DNA from: Nemertoderma westbladi
Lineage: Eukaryota > Xenacoelomorpha > Nemertodermatida > Nemertodermatidae
Reading direction: 5' to 3'
Length of the DNA stretch: 58,573 nt
NCBI GenBank assembly: GCA_032718475.1
Contig: JAUCBJ010000271.1
Coordinates: 1-58,573, forward strand
Position 1 is the first letter of the stretch, and each line of letters starts with the position of its first letter. Both the position numbers and the translations under genes were made by a program. A model generated the notes under the pieces. That model saw only the letters and a list, made by a program, of their open reading frames with translations. It was not told where the DNA came from and made no database searches. This document shows, piece by piece, positions 12,634 through 26,077 of the stretch.

Positions 12634-12713
12634 AATTAATTAATTAATGTTTGGAATGGTGAATAGGCTTGTGAACTAGAAAGCCGTGGCCCGAAGGGCC
12701 ACTGGCTTTCTAG

Positions 12714-14464
12714 TCTATATATATAAATATCATGTGTCTGTCTGTTTGTTTGTCTGTCCAAGCTATACGTTTCTACACACAAGCACCAATCGGAGCTCGC
12801 GATACATCGAACGAAAGCTCTCGTCACGAGCACGTGCACTGTCGCTATCTCGAGTCTTATTTTACGCGTTTGTTTGCGTGAATGCAGATTTCGTGAATTT
12901 GGTACCGGTAGCGCAGTAGGCCTAGCAGTTCATTCTGTCACTCTACACGTTGGGTCTCGACTATTATGCTACTTTATGATGCGCATCTACATGATGCAGA
13001 CTGCCCCGAGCACATGGACGTGAAACGTTATTATATCGAGGCTAATTTTATGCATCATTTATGCGTGAATGCGTATTTGTGGTCAAATTGGGCTATTATT
13101 CCATAGGCCTAACCATTTTTCGGCCAAATTACAGGTCAACCAGCAGGAAACTCTATAACAGTGGTTGTACCATCAGACTCAATCTGTTCTAAATGATACT
13201 TTGCAGATATGTTCCCGACCATAGACTGTGTGATTGGGAGGACACTGATCAATCTGCAGTTCTCCAGTCTGCCGCTAGGGGGCGAAATGTCAGAAACTGA
13301 AAACCTTCTCCAATTTCGTTATTATTAACGCCTTTTAGCTGATACGTGGCAGAGGTCTACTACACCATAGGCTGTGTGTTTTCGGAGGATGCTGACCAAT
13401 CTGCAATTCCCCAGTCTGCTGCTAGGGGGAGAAATATCTGAAAGTGAAAACCTTACCCATTTCGTTGTTTATAATGCTTTTTTGCTGATACTTGGCAGAG
13501 GTCTGCTACACCATAGACTGCGTGTTTGTGGAGAACTCTGAGCAATCTGCAATTCCTCTGTCTGCCGCTAGGGGGCGCAATGTCTGAAAGTGAAAACCTT
13601 CACCAATTCCGTTGTTTATAATGCTTTTTTGCTGATACTTGGCAGAGGTCTACCACACAAAGACTGCGTGTTTGGGGAGGAGCTAGAACCAGTCTGCATT
13701 TCTCCAGTCTGCCGCTAGGGGGCCAAATGTCTGAAAGTGAAAACCTTCACCCATTTCGTTGTTTATAATGCTTTTTTGCTGATACTTGGCAGAGGTCTAC
13801 TACACAAAGACTGCGTGTTTGGGGTGGAGCTAGAACCAGTCTGCATTTCTCCAGTCTACCGCTAGGGGGCCCAATGTCTGAAAGTGAAAAGCTTATCCCA
13901 TTTCGTTATTAATATGCTTTTAGGCTGACACTTGGCAGATGTGTATTACACAATAGGGTGTGTCTGGGGAGGACGCCGAACAAACTGCAGTTCTCCATTC
14001 GGCCGCTAGACCAGTCTGCAGTTCTCCAGTCCGCCACTAGGGACGAATTGTCTGAAAGTGAAATCCTTCTCCCATTTAAATTCTTTAGAGTTTATTCTTG
14101 GCAGCGATCTAAAAGTACTGTACAGTACCTACTAAACTAAATAAACTATAGGTTGTGTTTACGAGGATGATAACCACCTGCAGTTCTACAGTTTAACCTT
14201 CTTCCATATTTTTACTATTTATAATCCTTTGGAAATGATACTTGGCAGGTATTTATCTACTTTATACAACCTACTGTAAGCCTTATGTTTGTACGTAGTA
14301 TATAGATATTTGAAAAGTAAATCAGCTTCAGTCCTTTTGTTTGAGAGAACACTCAATCATGTGACGTTTTGTTAAGTTAAGTTAATTAATTAATCTAATG
14401 TTTGGAATGGTGAATAGGCTTGTGAACTAGAAAGCCGTGGCCCGAAGGGCCACGGGCTTTCTAG
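12714..14464 (+). mobile_element. Helitron-like element E6 (subfamily A, long form)
   Basis: TC start with a short GTCTGTTTGTTTGTCTG tract, the long-form A segment, and fewer core repeats than E5. The tail is degenerate, with TTAAGTTAATTAATTAATC. Palindrome at 14426-14465 with fully matched CCGTGG/CCACGG. Confidence 0.82.
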
Positions 14465-14485
14465 TCTATATATATAAATATCATG

Positions 14486-14517
<32 letters not shown>

Positions 14518-16555
14518 CAAGCTATACGTTTCTACACACAAGCACCAATCGGAGCTCGCGATACATCGAACGAAAGCTCTCGTCACGAGCACGTGCACTG
14601 TCGCTATCTCGAGTCTTATTTTACGCGTTTGTTTGCGTGAATGCGAATTTCGTGAATTCGGTACCGGTAGCGCGGTAGGCCTAGCAGTTCATTATGTCAC
14701 TCGACACGTTGGGTCTCGACTATTATGCTACTTTTTGATACCAGACTTAATCTGTTCTAAATGATACTTTGCAGATCTGTTCCCGACCATAGACTGTGTT
14801 TGGGAGGACACTGATCAATCTGCAGTTCTCCAGTCTGCCGCTAGGGGGCGAAATATCCGAAACTGAAAACATCTCCCATTTCGTTATTATTAAAGCCTTT
14901 TAGCTGATACATGGCAGAGGTCTTCTACACCATAGGCTGTGTGTTTAGGGAGGATGCTGACCAATCTGCAATTCCCCAGTCTGCCGCTAGGGGGAGAAAT
15001 ATCTGAAAGTGAAAACCTTATCCCATTTCTTTGTTTATAATGCTTTTTTGCTGATACTTGGCAGAGGTCTACTACACCATACAGCGTGTTTGGGGAGGAG
15101 CTATAATCAGTCTGCATTTCTCCAGTCTACCGCTAGGGGGCCAAATGTCTGAAAGTGAACACCTTATCCCATTTCGTTATTAATAATGCTTTTAGGCTGA
15201 CACTTGGCAGATGTGTATTGCACCATATGGTGTGTGTCTGTGGAGGACGCCCAACTACCTGCAGTTCTCCATTCGGCCGCTAGGGGGCGAAATATGTGAA
15301 AGTGAAAACCTTATCCCATTTCGTTATTTATAATGCTTTTAGGCTGATACTTGGCAGAGGTCTACTACACCATAGACTGCGTGTTTGTGGAGAACTCTGA
15401 CCAATCTGCAATTCCTCTGTCTGCCACTAGGGGGCCAAATGTTTGAAAGTGAAAACCTTATCCCATTTCGTTATTAATAAAATAATGCTTTTAGGCTGAC
15501 ACTTGGCAGATGTGTATTACACCATATGGTGTGTGTCTGTGGAGGACGCTCAACTACCTGCAGTTCTCCATTCGGCCACTAAGGGGCGAAATATCTGAAA
15601 GTGAAAACCTTATCCCATTTCGTTGTTTATAATTCTTATAGGCTGGTACTTGGCAGAGGTCTACTACACCATAGGCTGCGTATTTGTGGAGAACTCTGAC
15701 CAATCTGCAATTCCTCTGTCTGCCACTAGGGGGCCAAATGTCTGAAAGTGAAAACCTTATCCCATTTCGTAATTAATAATGCTTTTAGGCTGACACTTGG
15801 CAGATGTGTATTACACCATAGGCTGTGTGTCTGAAGAGGACGCCGAACAACCTGCAGTTCTCTATTCGGCCGCTAGGGGGCGAAATGTCTGAACGTGAAA
15901 ACCTTATCCCATTTTGATGTTTATAATGTTTTTAGGCTGATACTTGTCAGAGGTCTACTACATCAAAGACTGCGTGTTTGTGGAGAACTAAGATAGTGAA
16001 AACCTCATCCCATTTGGTTCTTTTTAATCCTTTTGAGCTGAAACTTGGCAGGTATCTACTACATCCTAGGCTCTATCTTTACGGAGTTGCAGAGTCGTAT
16101 ACACTTCCCCAGTCTACCGCTAGAGGGTGAAATGTCTGAAAGTTAACATCTTCTCCAACTTTGTTATTTACAAACGGTTTAGACTGAAACTTGGTAGGCA
16201 TCTACTACAGCATAGGCTCTACCTATACGGAGTCGCAGAGTTGTATACAGTTCCCCTATCTGCCGCTAGAGGGCGAATTGTCTGATAGTGAACACCTCAT
16301 CCCAATTGGTTCTCTTTAATCCCTTTGAGCTGAAACTTGGCAGGAATCTACTACAGCATATTCTGTATCTTTACGGAGTCCCAGAGTCGTCTACAGTTCT
16401 TCAGTCTACCGCTAGAAGTCTGAATGTGAACATCTACACCAATTTTGTTATTTACAATCTGTTTAAGCTGAAACTTGAAAGGCAGGCATTTTACTTCACC
16501 ATAAACCCCATCTTTACCAAACTGCAGCGCCGTCTGCATTTCACCAGTCCGCAGG
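14465..16555 (+). mobile_element. Helitron-like element E7 (A-to-B chimera, no 3' end)
   Basis: Starts as a medium-form A copy. Near 15990 the A core repeat (GTGGAGAACTAAG) switches abruptly to a B core repeat (ATAGTGAAAACCTCATCCC). B repeats run to GTCCGCAGG near 16555, where a C-type 5' end begins without hairpin, CTAG or TC. Confidence 0.75.
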
Positions 16556-18138
16556 TATATATATAAATATCCTCTGTCCGTCTGTGAGTCTGTGAGTCTG
16601 TCCAAGCTATACGCTCCGACACACGAGCACCAATCTGAGCGAATGATACATCGATCGAAAGCTCTCGTCCCGAGCACGTAAACTATCGCTATCTCGAGGC
16701 TTATTTTACGCGTTTGCTTGCGTGAATGCGTATTTTGTATTCGCTACAACATGTTGTGTGATAAAATCTCAAAGTGATTCAAATATTCCTTTTGGCAGTA
16801 CAGGCCTGGCAAAGCTGAGAGTTAGTTAGCAAGGCAGCTAGCTACTTGCAGACCAATCATAGGTGGCCTGCAGCAGGCTGGGTTGGTTAAGTAGTAATCT
16901 CAATAAATAGGACCCAGCAGGAGAGTGGAGTGGATCTACTGTGATTGGTTCTTGACTTACATTGGTAAGAACAAGCAGTAAATCTTAGATTAGCTTTTTT
17001 CAGTTCACATATTGTTTATAATCATAAACACAAAATGATTCAATTATTCATTTTTGCAATGTACCGGATGGGTGCTAGCGAGGTAGGCCTAGCAGGTCGT
17101 CAGTCCGTCATCCTACAAGTTGGATCTTGACTCTATCATGTGCGTGCACCTATATAATGCAGACCATCCTCAGCCCGTGAACATGAATTGTAAAGGCTAT
17201 CTCGAGGCTGATTTTTTACACATTTACTTGATACTTGCATGAATGCGTCTTTGAGGTAAAATTGCATTATTCTGCAGTTGTTTTGTTATCGGAGAAATTA
17301 CTGATCAGCAAGCAGGAAATTATAACAGCAGTTATTGCATCATCGTAACCACTCTGCTGACACTTTGCAGAATAAATTCTACCTGACCATAGCTGCGTGT
17401 TGGGAGGACGCCGACCAGTTTGCGGTTCTTCAGTCTGCCACTAGGAGGCGAAATGTCTGAAAGTGAAAATCTTATCCTATTTTGTTATTAATAATGATTT
17501 TTAGCTGAGACTTAGGTCCTTTACACAATATGTTTATAATGTTTTTTTTGCTGATACCAAGCAGAGTATACTACACCGTAGGGTGTGTATTTGGGCTTGG
17601 GGAGACGATGACTAATCTTCAGTTCCCCAGTCTGCCGCTATTAGGGGATGAAATGTCTGAATGAGGAAACCTACAATTTTGTTGTTTGTGAATGCTTTTT
17701 TGCTGATACTTGGCATTTGGCAGAGGACTACTACACCATAGTCGTCATGTTTGGGGAGGACGCTAACCAGTGCATAATTATGCAGTCTGCCACTAGGGGG
17801 CGAAATGTATGAAATTAAAACCTTTCATTTTAATACGATAGAGTTGCTGCAGTGACCTACTGCACTATAGATTATGTTTGCGAGGACGCTAACCACTACT
17901 CTGCAGTTATACAGTTTTCCACTAAGGGGAAAATATTACACACAGTTTAAACCTTTTCACATTTTATTATTTGTAATCCATTGGAGGTGTTACTTGGAAG
18001 GTATCTACTACAACATAAAGCCTTATGTTTATTATTGTATGTACTGTAGCTGCAACTAAAACGGGATCAGTCTGTTAGTCTTATGTAAAGTTTTGTTAAG
18101 TTAATTAATTTATTTATTTATGTTTGATATTGCCCTAG
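16556..18138 (+). mobile_element. Helitron-like element E8 (subfamily C, hairpin deleted)
   Basis: C-type start TATATATATAAATATCC, missing its TC, with GTCTGTGAGTCTG repeats instead of pure GTCT. Core repeats with GGGG(C/A)GAAATGT motifs follow. The end reads GATATTGCC then CTAG: the palindrome seen in E13 has been deleted but CTAG kept. Confidence 0.75.
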
Positions 18139-19810
18139 TCTATATATATAAATATCCTCTGTTTGTCTGTGAGTCTATGAGTCTGTGAGTCTGTCCAAGC
18201 TATACGCTCCGACACACTTACACCAATCTGAGCAAATGATACATCAATCGAAAGCTCTCGTCCTGAGCACGTAAACTATCGCTATCTCGAGGCTAATTTC
18301 ACGCGTTTGCTTGCGTGAATGCGTATTTTGTGTTCGTTCGGGCGAAATTTATCGAATTATTTCGGTTCTTCTATCGGTAATTAATTATTTAGAGGGGTAA
18401 CATTTATCCCATCTGGTATAAAATTAACATGAGTAGATTCGCCGTGTCCCATTCTCAAGAGGTTTTTATTTTATTCGAGTGTGTAATATAAATATGCATG
18501 ATTATTTATTGATTAAAAATCAAATAGTGTATAAATATGTCATATTCGACATGCAGGATCGAATGGGCCTATTGTTAGTGAATAGGGAAGGATTTTTATC
18601 TGTATCATAGCAACGTTAGGTAATTATTGAACTCGTAGCTGGCTGGGCACAGGTAAGTAGCAAGCCAAGACTAATTCTGCTTTCTCAATCAATAATGGCT
18701 GCGTGGAAAGAGAGGTTTATAACATTTTAGTTTTTTTATTATTTTACTGTTCTGAATATTAAAAGTGATAATTTCTGTAGGCCTACTTACTGTATTATTA
18801 TTTTATCTAATATTATACATACATTTAAAATCTATTAAATATAAATATCGATTATTATCTGTCTGGTGTGGGTGTGTGTTTATCATCGGCTCAGATAGGG
18901 GCAATAATAATTCATCCCTCTCCAGGGGAAATTCGACGCAAATAACAGCTGATTACTCTCAAAAATAAAACTGGAACCTGTTCTATTGTGTTAGTTTATT
19001 GTTTTGTTAGTTATATAGCTATTATGTTATTATATAGCTTTTAGAAAGGTCTCGCCCAAACTCGTTGCAAAGTAATACTCAGAGCCGTCTGAAGTTCCAC
19101 CGTCCGCCGCTAGAGGGCGAATTGTCCGATAGTGAAAACCTGTTCTCATTTGGTTGTTTTTAATGCTTTGGTAGCTATCTACTACACCATATAGGCTGTA
19201 TCTTTACGGAGTCACAGAATCGTCTACAGTTCCCCAGTCATCCGCTATTAGGGGATGAATTGTCTAAAAGAGGAAACCTACAATTTTGTTGTTTATGAAT
19301 GCTTTTTTGCTGATACTTGGCACTTGGCAGAGGACTACTACACCATAGTCTTCGTGTTTGGGGAGGACGCTAACCAGTGCAGAATTATGCAGTCTGCCAC
19401 TAGGGGGCGAAATGTCTGAAATTAAAACCTTCCATTTTAATACGATAGAGTTGCTGCAGTGACCTACTGCACTATAGGTTATGTTTGCGAGGACGCTAAC
19501 CACTTCTCTGCAGTTATGCAGTTTTCCACTAAGGGGGAAATATCACACACAGTTAAAACCTTTTCCCATTTTATTATTTGTAATCCATTGGAGGTGTTAC
19601 TTGGAAGGTATCTACTACAACATAAAGCCTTATGTTTATTATTGTATGTACTGTAGCTGCAACTAAAACGGGATCAGTCTGTTAGTCGTATGTAAAGTTT
19701 TGTTAAGTTTATTAATTTATTTATTTATGTTTGATATTGTCCATTGATTGATTGATTGTATAGAAGCTTGTGAACTAGAAAGCCGTGGCCGAAGGCCACG
19801 GGCTTTCTAG
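18139..19810 (+). mobile_element. Helitron-like element E9 (C-B-C chimera)
   Basis: Begins as C and changes to B interior near 18330 (GGGCGAAATTTATCGAATTA). It then carries a B core repeat near 19100 and returns to C core repeats near 19250 (CGCTATTAGGGGATGAA). The 3' palindrome is a shortened version (GTGGCC-GAA-GGCCAC) at 19774-19811. Confidence 0.75.
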
Positions 19811-21509
19811 TCTATATATATAAATATCATGTGTCTGTCTGTCTGTCTGTTTGTCTGTCCAAGCTATACGTTTCTACACACAAGCACCAATCTGAGCTCG
19901 CGATACATCGAACGAAAGCTCTCGTCACGAGCACGTGCACTGTCGCTATCTCGAGTCTTATTTTACGCGTTTGTTTGCGTGAATGCAGATTTCGTGAATT
20001 TGGTACCGGTATCGCAGTAGGCCTAGCAGTTCATTCTGTCACTCTACATGTTGGGTCTCGACTATTATGCTACTTTTTGATACCAGACTTAATCTGTTCT
20101 AAATGATACTTTGCAGATCTGTTCCCGACCATAGACTGTGTGTTTGGGAGGACACTGATCAATCTGCAGTTCTCCAGTCTGCCGCTAGGGGGCGAAATAT
20201 CCGAAACTGAAAACATCTCCCATTTCGTTATTATTAAAGCCTTTTAGCTGATACATGGCAGAGGTCTTCTACACCATAGGCTGTGTGTTTGGGGAGGATG
20301 CTGACCAATCTGCAATTCCCCAGACTGCCGCTAGGGGGAGAAATATCTGAAAGTGAAAACCTTATCCCATTTCTTTGTTTATAATGCTTTTTTGCTGATA
20401 CTTGGCAGAGGTCTACTACACCATACAGCGTGTTTGGGGAGGAGCTAGAGTCAGTCTGAATTTCTCCAGTCTACCGCTAGGGGGCGAAATGTCTGAAAGT
20501 GAAAACCTTATCCCATTTCGTTATTAATAATGCTTTTAGGCTGACACTTGGCAGATGTGTATTACACCATATGGTGTGTGTCTGTGGAGGACGCCCAACT
20601 ACCTGCAGTTCTCCATTCGGCCGCTAGGGGGCGAAACGTCTGAACGTGAAAACCTTATCCCATTTTGATGTTTATAAAATTTTTTAGGCTGATACTTGTC
20701 AGAGGTCTACTACATCAAAGACTGCGTGTTTGTGGAGAACTAAGACCAATCTGCAATAGCTCTGTCTGCCGCTTGGGGGCGCAATGTCTGAAAGTGAAAA
20801 CCTTTATGCATTTCATTGTTTATAATGCTTTTTTGCTGATACTTGGCAGAGGTCTTCTACACCATAGACTGTGTGTTTGGGGAGAAGCTAGAACCAGTCT
20901 GCATTTATCCAGTCTACCGCTTGGGGGCCAAATGTCTGAAAGTGAAAACCTTATCCCATTTCGTTATTAATATGATTTCAGGCTGACACTTGCCAGATGT
21001 GTAGTACACCATAGGGTGTGTGTCAAGGTAAGACGCCGAACAAACTGCAGTTCTCCATTCGGCCGCTAGAGGGTGAAATCTCTCAAGTGAAATTCTTCTC
21101 CCATTTCGTTGTTTCTAATGCTTTATTGCTTTTTGCTTGGGAAAGGCATGATGATCATAGGCTGTTTGTATGGGGAGGACGCTAACCAGTCTGCGGATTT
21201 CCAGTCTACTGCTAGGGTGCGAAAAATCTGAATCTGAAAAGTAAAAACATTCTCACATTTATTTATTAAAAATGCTTTTACGCTGATAATTGTCAGAGGT
21301 CTACTGTACTACATCATAAGGCTGCATCTATGCGAAGGACGTTGACCAGTGTAGGTATCTGAAAAGTAAAACAGCATCAGTCCTTTTGTTTGAGAGAACA
21401 CTCTCAATCATATGAAGTTTTGTTAAGTTAATTAATTAATTAATGTTTGGAATGGTGAATAGGCTTGTGAACTAGAAAGCCGTGGCCCGAAGGGCCACTG
21501 GCTTTCTAG
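19811..21509 (+). mobile_element. Helitron-like element E10 (subfamily A, medium form)
   Basis: TC start, GTCT tract and a medium-form A 5' block like that of E7 (CTACTTTTTGATACCAGAC). A core repeats and the A tail with AATT repeats follow. Palindrome at 21471-21510. Confidence 0.82.
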
Positions 21510-23756
21510 TCTAATATATATAAATATCGATTGTCTGTCTGTCTGTCTGTCTGTTTGTCATCAGCTATACAATCGAACCCATCTCGATGAAATCTCGCTT
21601 GCTATAGCTCGTTAGAAAGGTCTCGCCCTAACTCGTTGCAACGTAATACTCAGAGCCGTCTGAAGTTCGCCCGTCTGCCGCTAGAGGGCGATTTTCTTGA
21701 TTTTCGGGCGAAATTTATCGAATTATTTATGTTCTTCTATCGGTAATTAATGATTTAGAAGGCTAACATTTATCCCACCTGGTATAAAATTAACATGGGT
21801 AGATTCGCCGTGTCCCATTCTCACAAAGTTTTTATTTTATTCGAGTGTTTAATATAAATATGTATGATTATTTATTGATTAAAAATGAAATAGTGTATAA
21901 ATATGTCATATTCGCCAAGCACGATCGAATTGGCCTATTGCTATTGAATAGGGAAGGATTGTTTTCTGTATCATAGCAACGTTAGGTAATTATTGAACTC
22001 GCAGCTAGCTGGCTGGGCACAGATAAGGAGCAAGCAGGCTGGAGTGTTGATTGGGGTGGGTTTGGGTTGTCTATTACGAATTGCTCAAGAGTAATTAATT
22101 CTGCTTTCTCAATCATTGGCTGCATGGAAGGAGAGGTTTATAAGATTTTTGTTTTACTGTTATGAATACCGGTATTAAAAGTAAAATAATTATTATTTCT
22201 GTAGGCCTATACTTACTGTATTATTATTTTATCTAATATTATACATCTAATCTCGATGAAATCTCGCTTACTATAGCTCGTTAGATAGGTCTCGCCCTAA
22301 CTCGTTGCAACGTAATACTCAGAGCCGTCTGAAGTTCCCCCGTCTGCCGCTAGAGGGCGAATTGTCCGATATTGAAAACCTGATCTCATTGGGTTGTTTT
22401 TAATGCTTTTGAGTTGAAACTCTGTAGCTATATACTGCAGCATAGGCTGTATATTTCCGGAGTCACTGAGTTGTCTACAGTTCCCCAGTCTACCGTTAGA
22501 GGGTTAAATGTCTGAGAGTTAACATCTTCTCCAACTTTGTTATTTATAATCCGTTTAGACTGAACTTGGTAGGCATCTACTACAGCATAGGCTATATCTT
22601 TACTGAGTCGCGCAGAGTTGTCTACAGTACCCGCGTCTGCCGCTAGAGGGTGAAATGTATGAAAGTAAACATATTTTCCAACTTTGTTATTTACAATCCT
22701 TTTATACTGGAACTTGGTAGGCATCTACTATAGCATAGGCTATATCTTTGCGGAGTAGTAGAGTCGTCTACAATTCCCCAGTCTACCGCTAGAGGGCGAA
22801 ATGTCTGAAAGTTAACATCTTCTCCAACTTTGTTATTTATAATCCATTTAGACTGAACTTGGTAGGCATCTACTACAGCATAGGCCATATCTTTACTGAG
22901 TCCCGCAGAGTTGTCTACATTACCCGCGTCTGCCGCTAGAGGGCGAAATGTATGAAAGTTAACATCTCCTCCAACTTTGTTATTTACAATCCTTTTAGAC
23001 TGAATCTTGGTAGGCATCTACTATAGCATAGGCTATATCTTTGCGGAGTAGTAGAGTCGTCTACAGTTCCACAGTCAGCCGCTAGAGGGCGAATTGTCTG
23101 ATAGTGAAAACCTCATCCCATTTGGTTCTTTTTAATCATTTTGAGCTGAAAATTGGTAGGCATCTACTACAGCATAGGCTGTACCTTTACGGAGTCGCAG
23201 AGTTGTATACAGTCCCCCCCCCCCCCCCCCCATATGCCGCTAGAGGGCGAAATATCTGATAGTGAACACCTCATCCTATTTGGTTCTTTTTAATCCTATT
23301 GAGCTGGAACTTGGCAGGAATCTACTACAGCATATTCTGTATCTTTACGGAGCCCCAGAGTCGTCTACAGTTCTTCAGTCTACCGCTAGAGGGTGAAATG
23401 TCTGAATGTAAACATCTACACCAATTTTGTTATTTACAATCTGTTTAAGCTGAAACTTGAAAGGCAGGCATTTTACTTCACCATAAACCCCATCTTTACC
23501 AAACTGCAGCGCCGTCTGCATTTCACCAGTCCGCAGGTAGAGGGTGGATCTGAAAGTGATCATTTTTCTGGAAATTTTGTTATTTACAATCTGCCTAAAG
23601 TTGAAACTTGACAGTTATCTCTTATGGCGGTGGCGTTTTATTTAATGATGGTGTCTGTTCCGTATGCAGTTCTCAAATCTCAAACACATATTCATATATC
23701 ATCTGCACTGCACGTGCACTAGAAAGCTGTGGCCCGAAGGGCCACAGGCTTTCTAG
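21510..23756 (+). mobile_element. Helitron-like element E11 (subfamily B)
   Basis: Complete B copy with TCTAATATATATAAATATCG start and GTCT tract. It has the B interior, the second 5' block near 22250 and core repeats including an 18-C run at 23214-23231. The B 3' block leads to the palindrome at 23718-23757. Confidence 0.83.
23214..23231 (+). repeat. Poly-C run of 18
   Basis: Homologous core repeats elsewhere have four to eight C here. This is a homopolymer expansion or a consensus error. Confidence 0.7.
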
Positions 23757-23779
23757 TCTATATCTATATAAATATCATG

Positions 23780-23815
<36 letters not shown>

Positions 23816-26077
23816 CAAGCTATACGTTTCTACACACAAGCACCAATCGGAGCTCGCGATACATCGAACGAAAGCTCTCGTCACGAGCACGTGCACTGTC
23901 GCTATCTCGAGTCTTATTATACGCGTTTGTTTGCGTGAATGCAGATTTCGTGAATTTGGTACCGGTAGCGCTGTAGGCCTAGCAGTTCATTCTGTCACTC
24001 TACACGTTGGGTCTCGACTATTATGCTACTTTATGATGTGCATCTACGTGATGCAGACTGCCCCGAGCACATGGACGTGAAACGTCGTTATATCGAGGCT
24101 AATTTTATGCATCATTTATGCGTGAATGCGTATTTGTGGTCAAATTGGGCTATTATTCCATAGGCCTAACCATTTTTCGGCCAAATTACAGGTCAACCAG
24201 CAGGAAACTCTATAACAGTGGTTGTACCATCAGCCTCAATCTGTTCTAAATGATACTTTGTGGATATGTTCCCGACCATAGACTGTGTGATTGGGAGGAC
24301 ACTGATCAATCTGCAGTTCTCCAGTCTGCCGCTAGGGGGTGAAATGACAGAAACTGAAAACCTTCTCCAATTTCGTTATTATTAACGCCTTTTAGCTGAT
24401 ACGTGGCAGAGGTCTACTACACCATAGGCTGTGTGTTTTCGGAGGATGCTGACCAATCTGCAATTCCCCAGTCTGCCGCTAGGGGGAGAAATATCTGAAA
24501 GTGAAAACCTTACCCATTTCGTTGTTTATAATGATTTTTTGCTGATACTTGGCAGAGGTCTGCTACACCATAGACTGCGTGTTTGTGGAGAACTCTGAGC
24601 AATCTGCAATTCCTCTGTCTGCCGCTAGGGGGCGCAATGTCTGAAAGTGAAAACCTTTACCCATTTCGTTGTTTATAATGCTTTTTTGCTGATACTTGGA
24701 AGAGGTCTACCACACAAAGACTGCGTGTTTGGGGAGGAGCTAGAACCAGTCTGCATTTCTCCAGTCTGCCGCTAGGGGGCTAAATGTCTGAAAGTGAAAA
24801 CCTTCACCCATTTCGTTGTTTATAATGCTTTTTTGCTGATACTTGGCAGAGGTCTACTACACAAAGACTGCGTGTTTGGGGTGGAGCTAGAACCAGTCTG
24901 CATTTCTCCAGTCTACCGCTAGGGGGCTCAATGTCTGAAAGTGAAAACCTTATCCCATTTCGTTATTAATATGCTTTTAGGCTGACACTTGGCACATGTG
25001 TAATACACCATAGGGTGTGTCTGGGGAGAACGCCGAACAAACTGCAGTTCTCCATTCGGCCGCTAGGGGGCGAAATGTCTGAAAGTGAATACCCTCTCCC
25101 ATTTCGATGTTTATAATGCTTTTAGGCTGATGCTTGGCAGAGGTCTACTACACCATAGGCTGTGTCTTTGTGGAGAACTCTGACCAATCTGCAATTCCTC
25201 CGTCTGCCACTAGGGGGCGCAATGTCTGAAAGTCAAAACCATCACCCATTTCGTTATTAATAATGCTTTTATGCTGATACTTTGCAGAGGTCTACTATAC
25301 CATAGGCTGTGTTTTTGTGGAGAACTCTGACCAATCTGCAATTCCTCAGTCTGCCGCTAGAGGGTGAAATGTCTGAAATGAAAACCTTCTCCCATTTCGT
25401 TGTTTCTAATGCTTTTTTTTATACTTGGGAAAGGTATACTACACCATAGGCTGTGTGTTTGGGGCGGATGCTAACCAGTCTGCAGTTCTCCAGTATACTG
25501 CTAGAGGGTGCGAAATGTCTGAAAAGTGAAAACATTTTCACATTTATTTATTAAAAATGCTTTTAGGCTGATACTTGGCAGAGGTCTCTGTACTACATCA
25601 TAAGCTGCGTCTTTGGGAAGGACGTTGACCAGTCTGCAGTTCTCCAGTCCGCCACTAGGGACGAATTGTCTGAAAGTGAAATCCTTCTCCCATTTAAATT
25701 CTTTAGAGTTGATTCTTGGCAGCGATCTAAAAGTACTGTACAGTACCTACTAAACTAAATAAACTATAGGTTGTGTTTACGAGGATGATAACCACCTGCA
25801 GTTCTACAGTTTAACCTTCTTCCATATGTTTACTATTTATAATCCTTTGGAAATGATACTTGGCAGGTATTTATCTACTTTATACAACCTACTGTAAGCC
25901 TTATGTTATACGTAGTATATAGATATTAAGAAAGGTAAATCAGCTTCAGTCCTTTTGTTTGAGAGAACACTCAATCATGTGACGTTTTGTTAAGTTAATT
26001 AATTAATCTAATGTTTGGAATGGTGAATAGGCTTGTGAACTAGAAAGCCGTGGCCCGAAGGGCCACGGGCTTTCTAG
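23757..26077 (+). mobile_element. Helitron-like element E12 (subfamily A, long form)
   Basis: Start TCTATATCTATATAAATATC with one altered TATA repeat. It has a GTCT tract, the long-form A segment, and core repeats whose motifs include CCACTAGGGGGCGC near 25208. Palindrome at 26039-26078. Confidence 0.82.

Larger units (their letters stand above)
9510..12713 (+). mobile_element. Helitron-like element E5 (subfamily A, long form, LINE-interrupted)
   Basis: A-type copy with the extra segment after CAGTTCATTCTG (CACTCTACACGTTGAGTC and on) that E3, E4 and E20 lack. A LINE fragment with target duplications is inserted at 11765-12622, inside the 3' block. Without the LINE and one duplication the copy is about 2.3 kb. 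Palindrome at 12675-12714. Confidence 0.82.
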
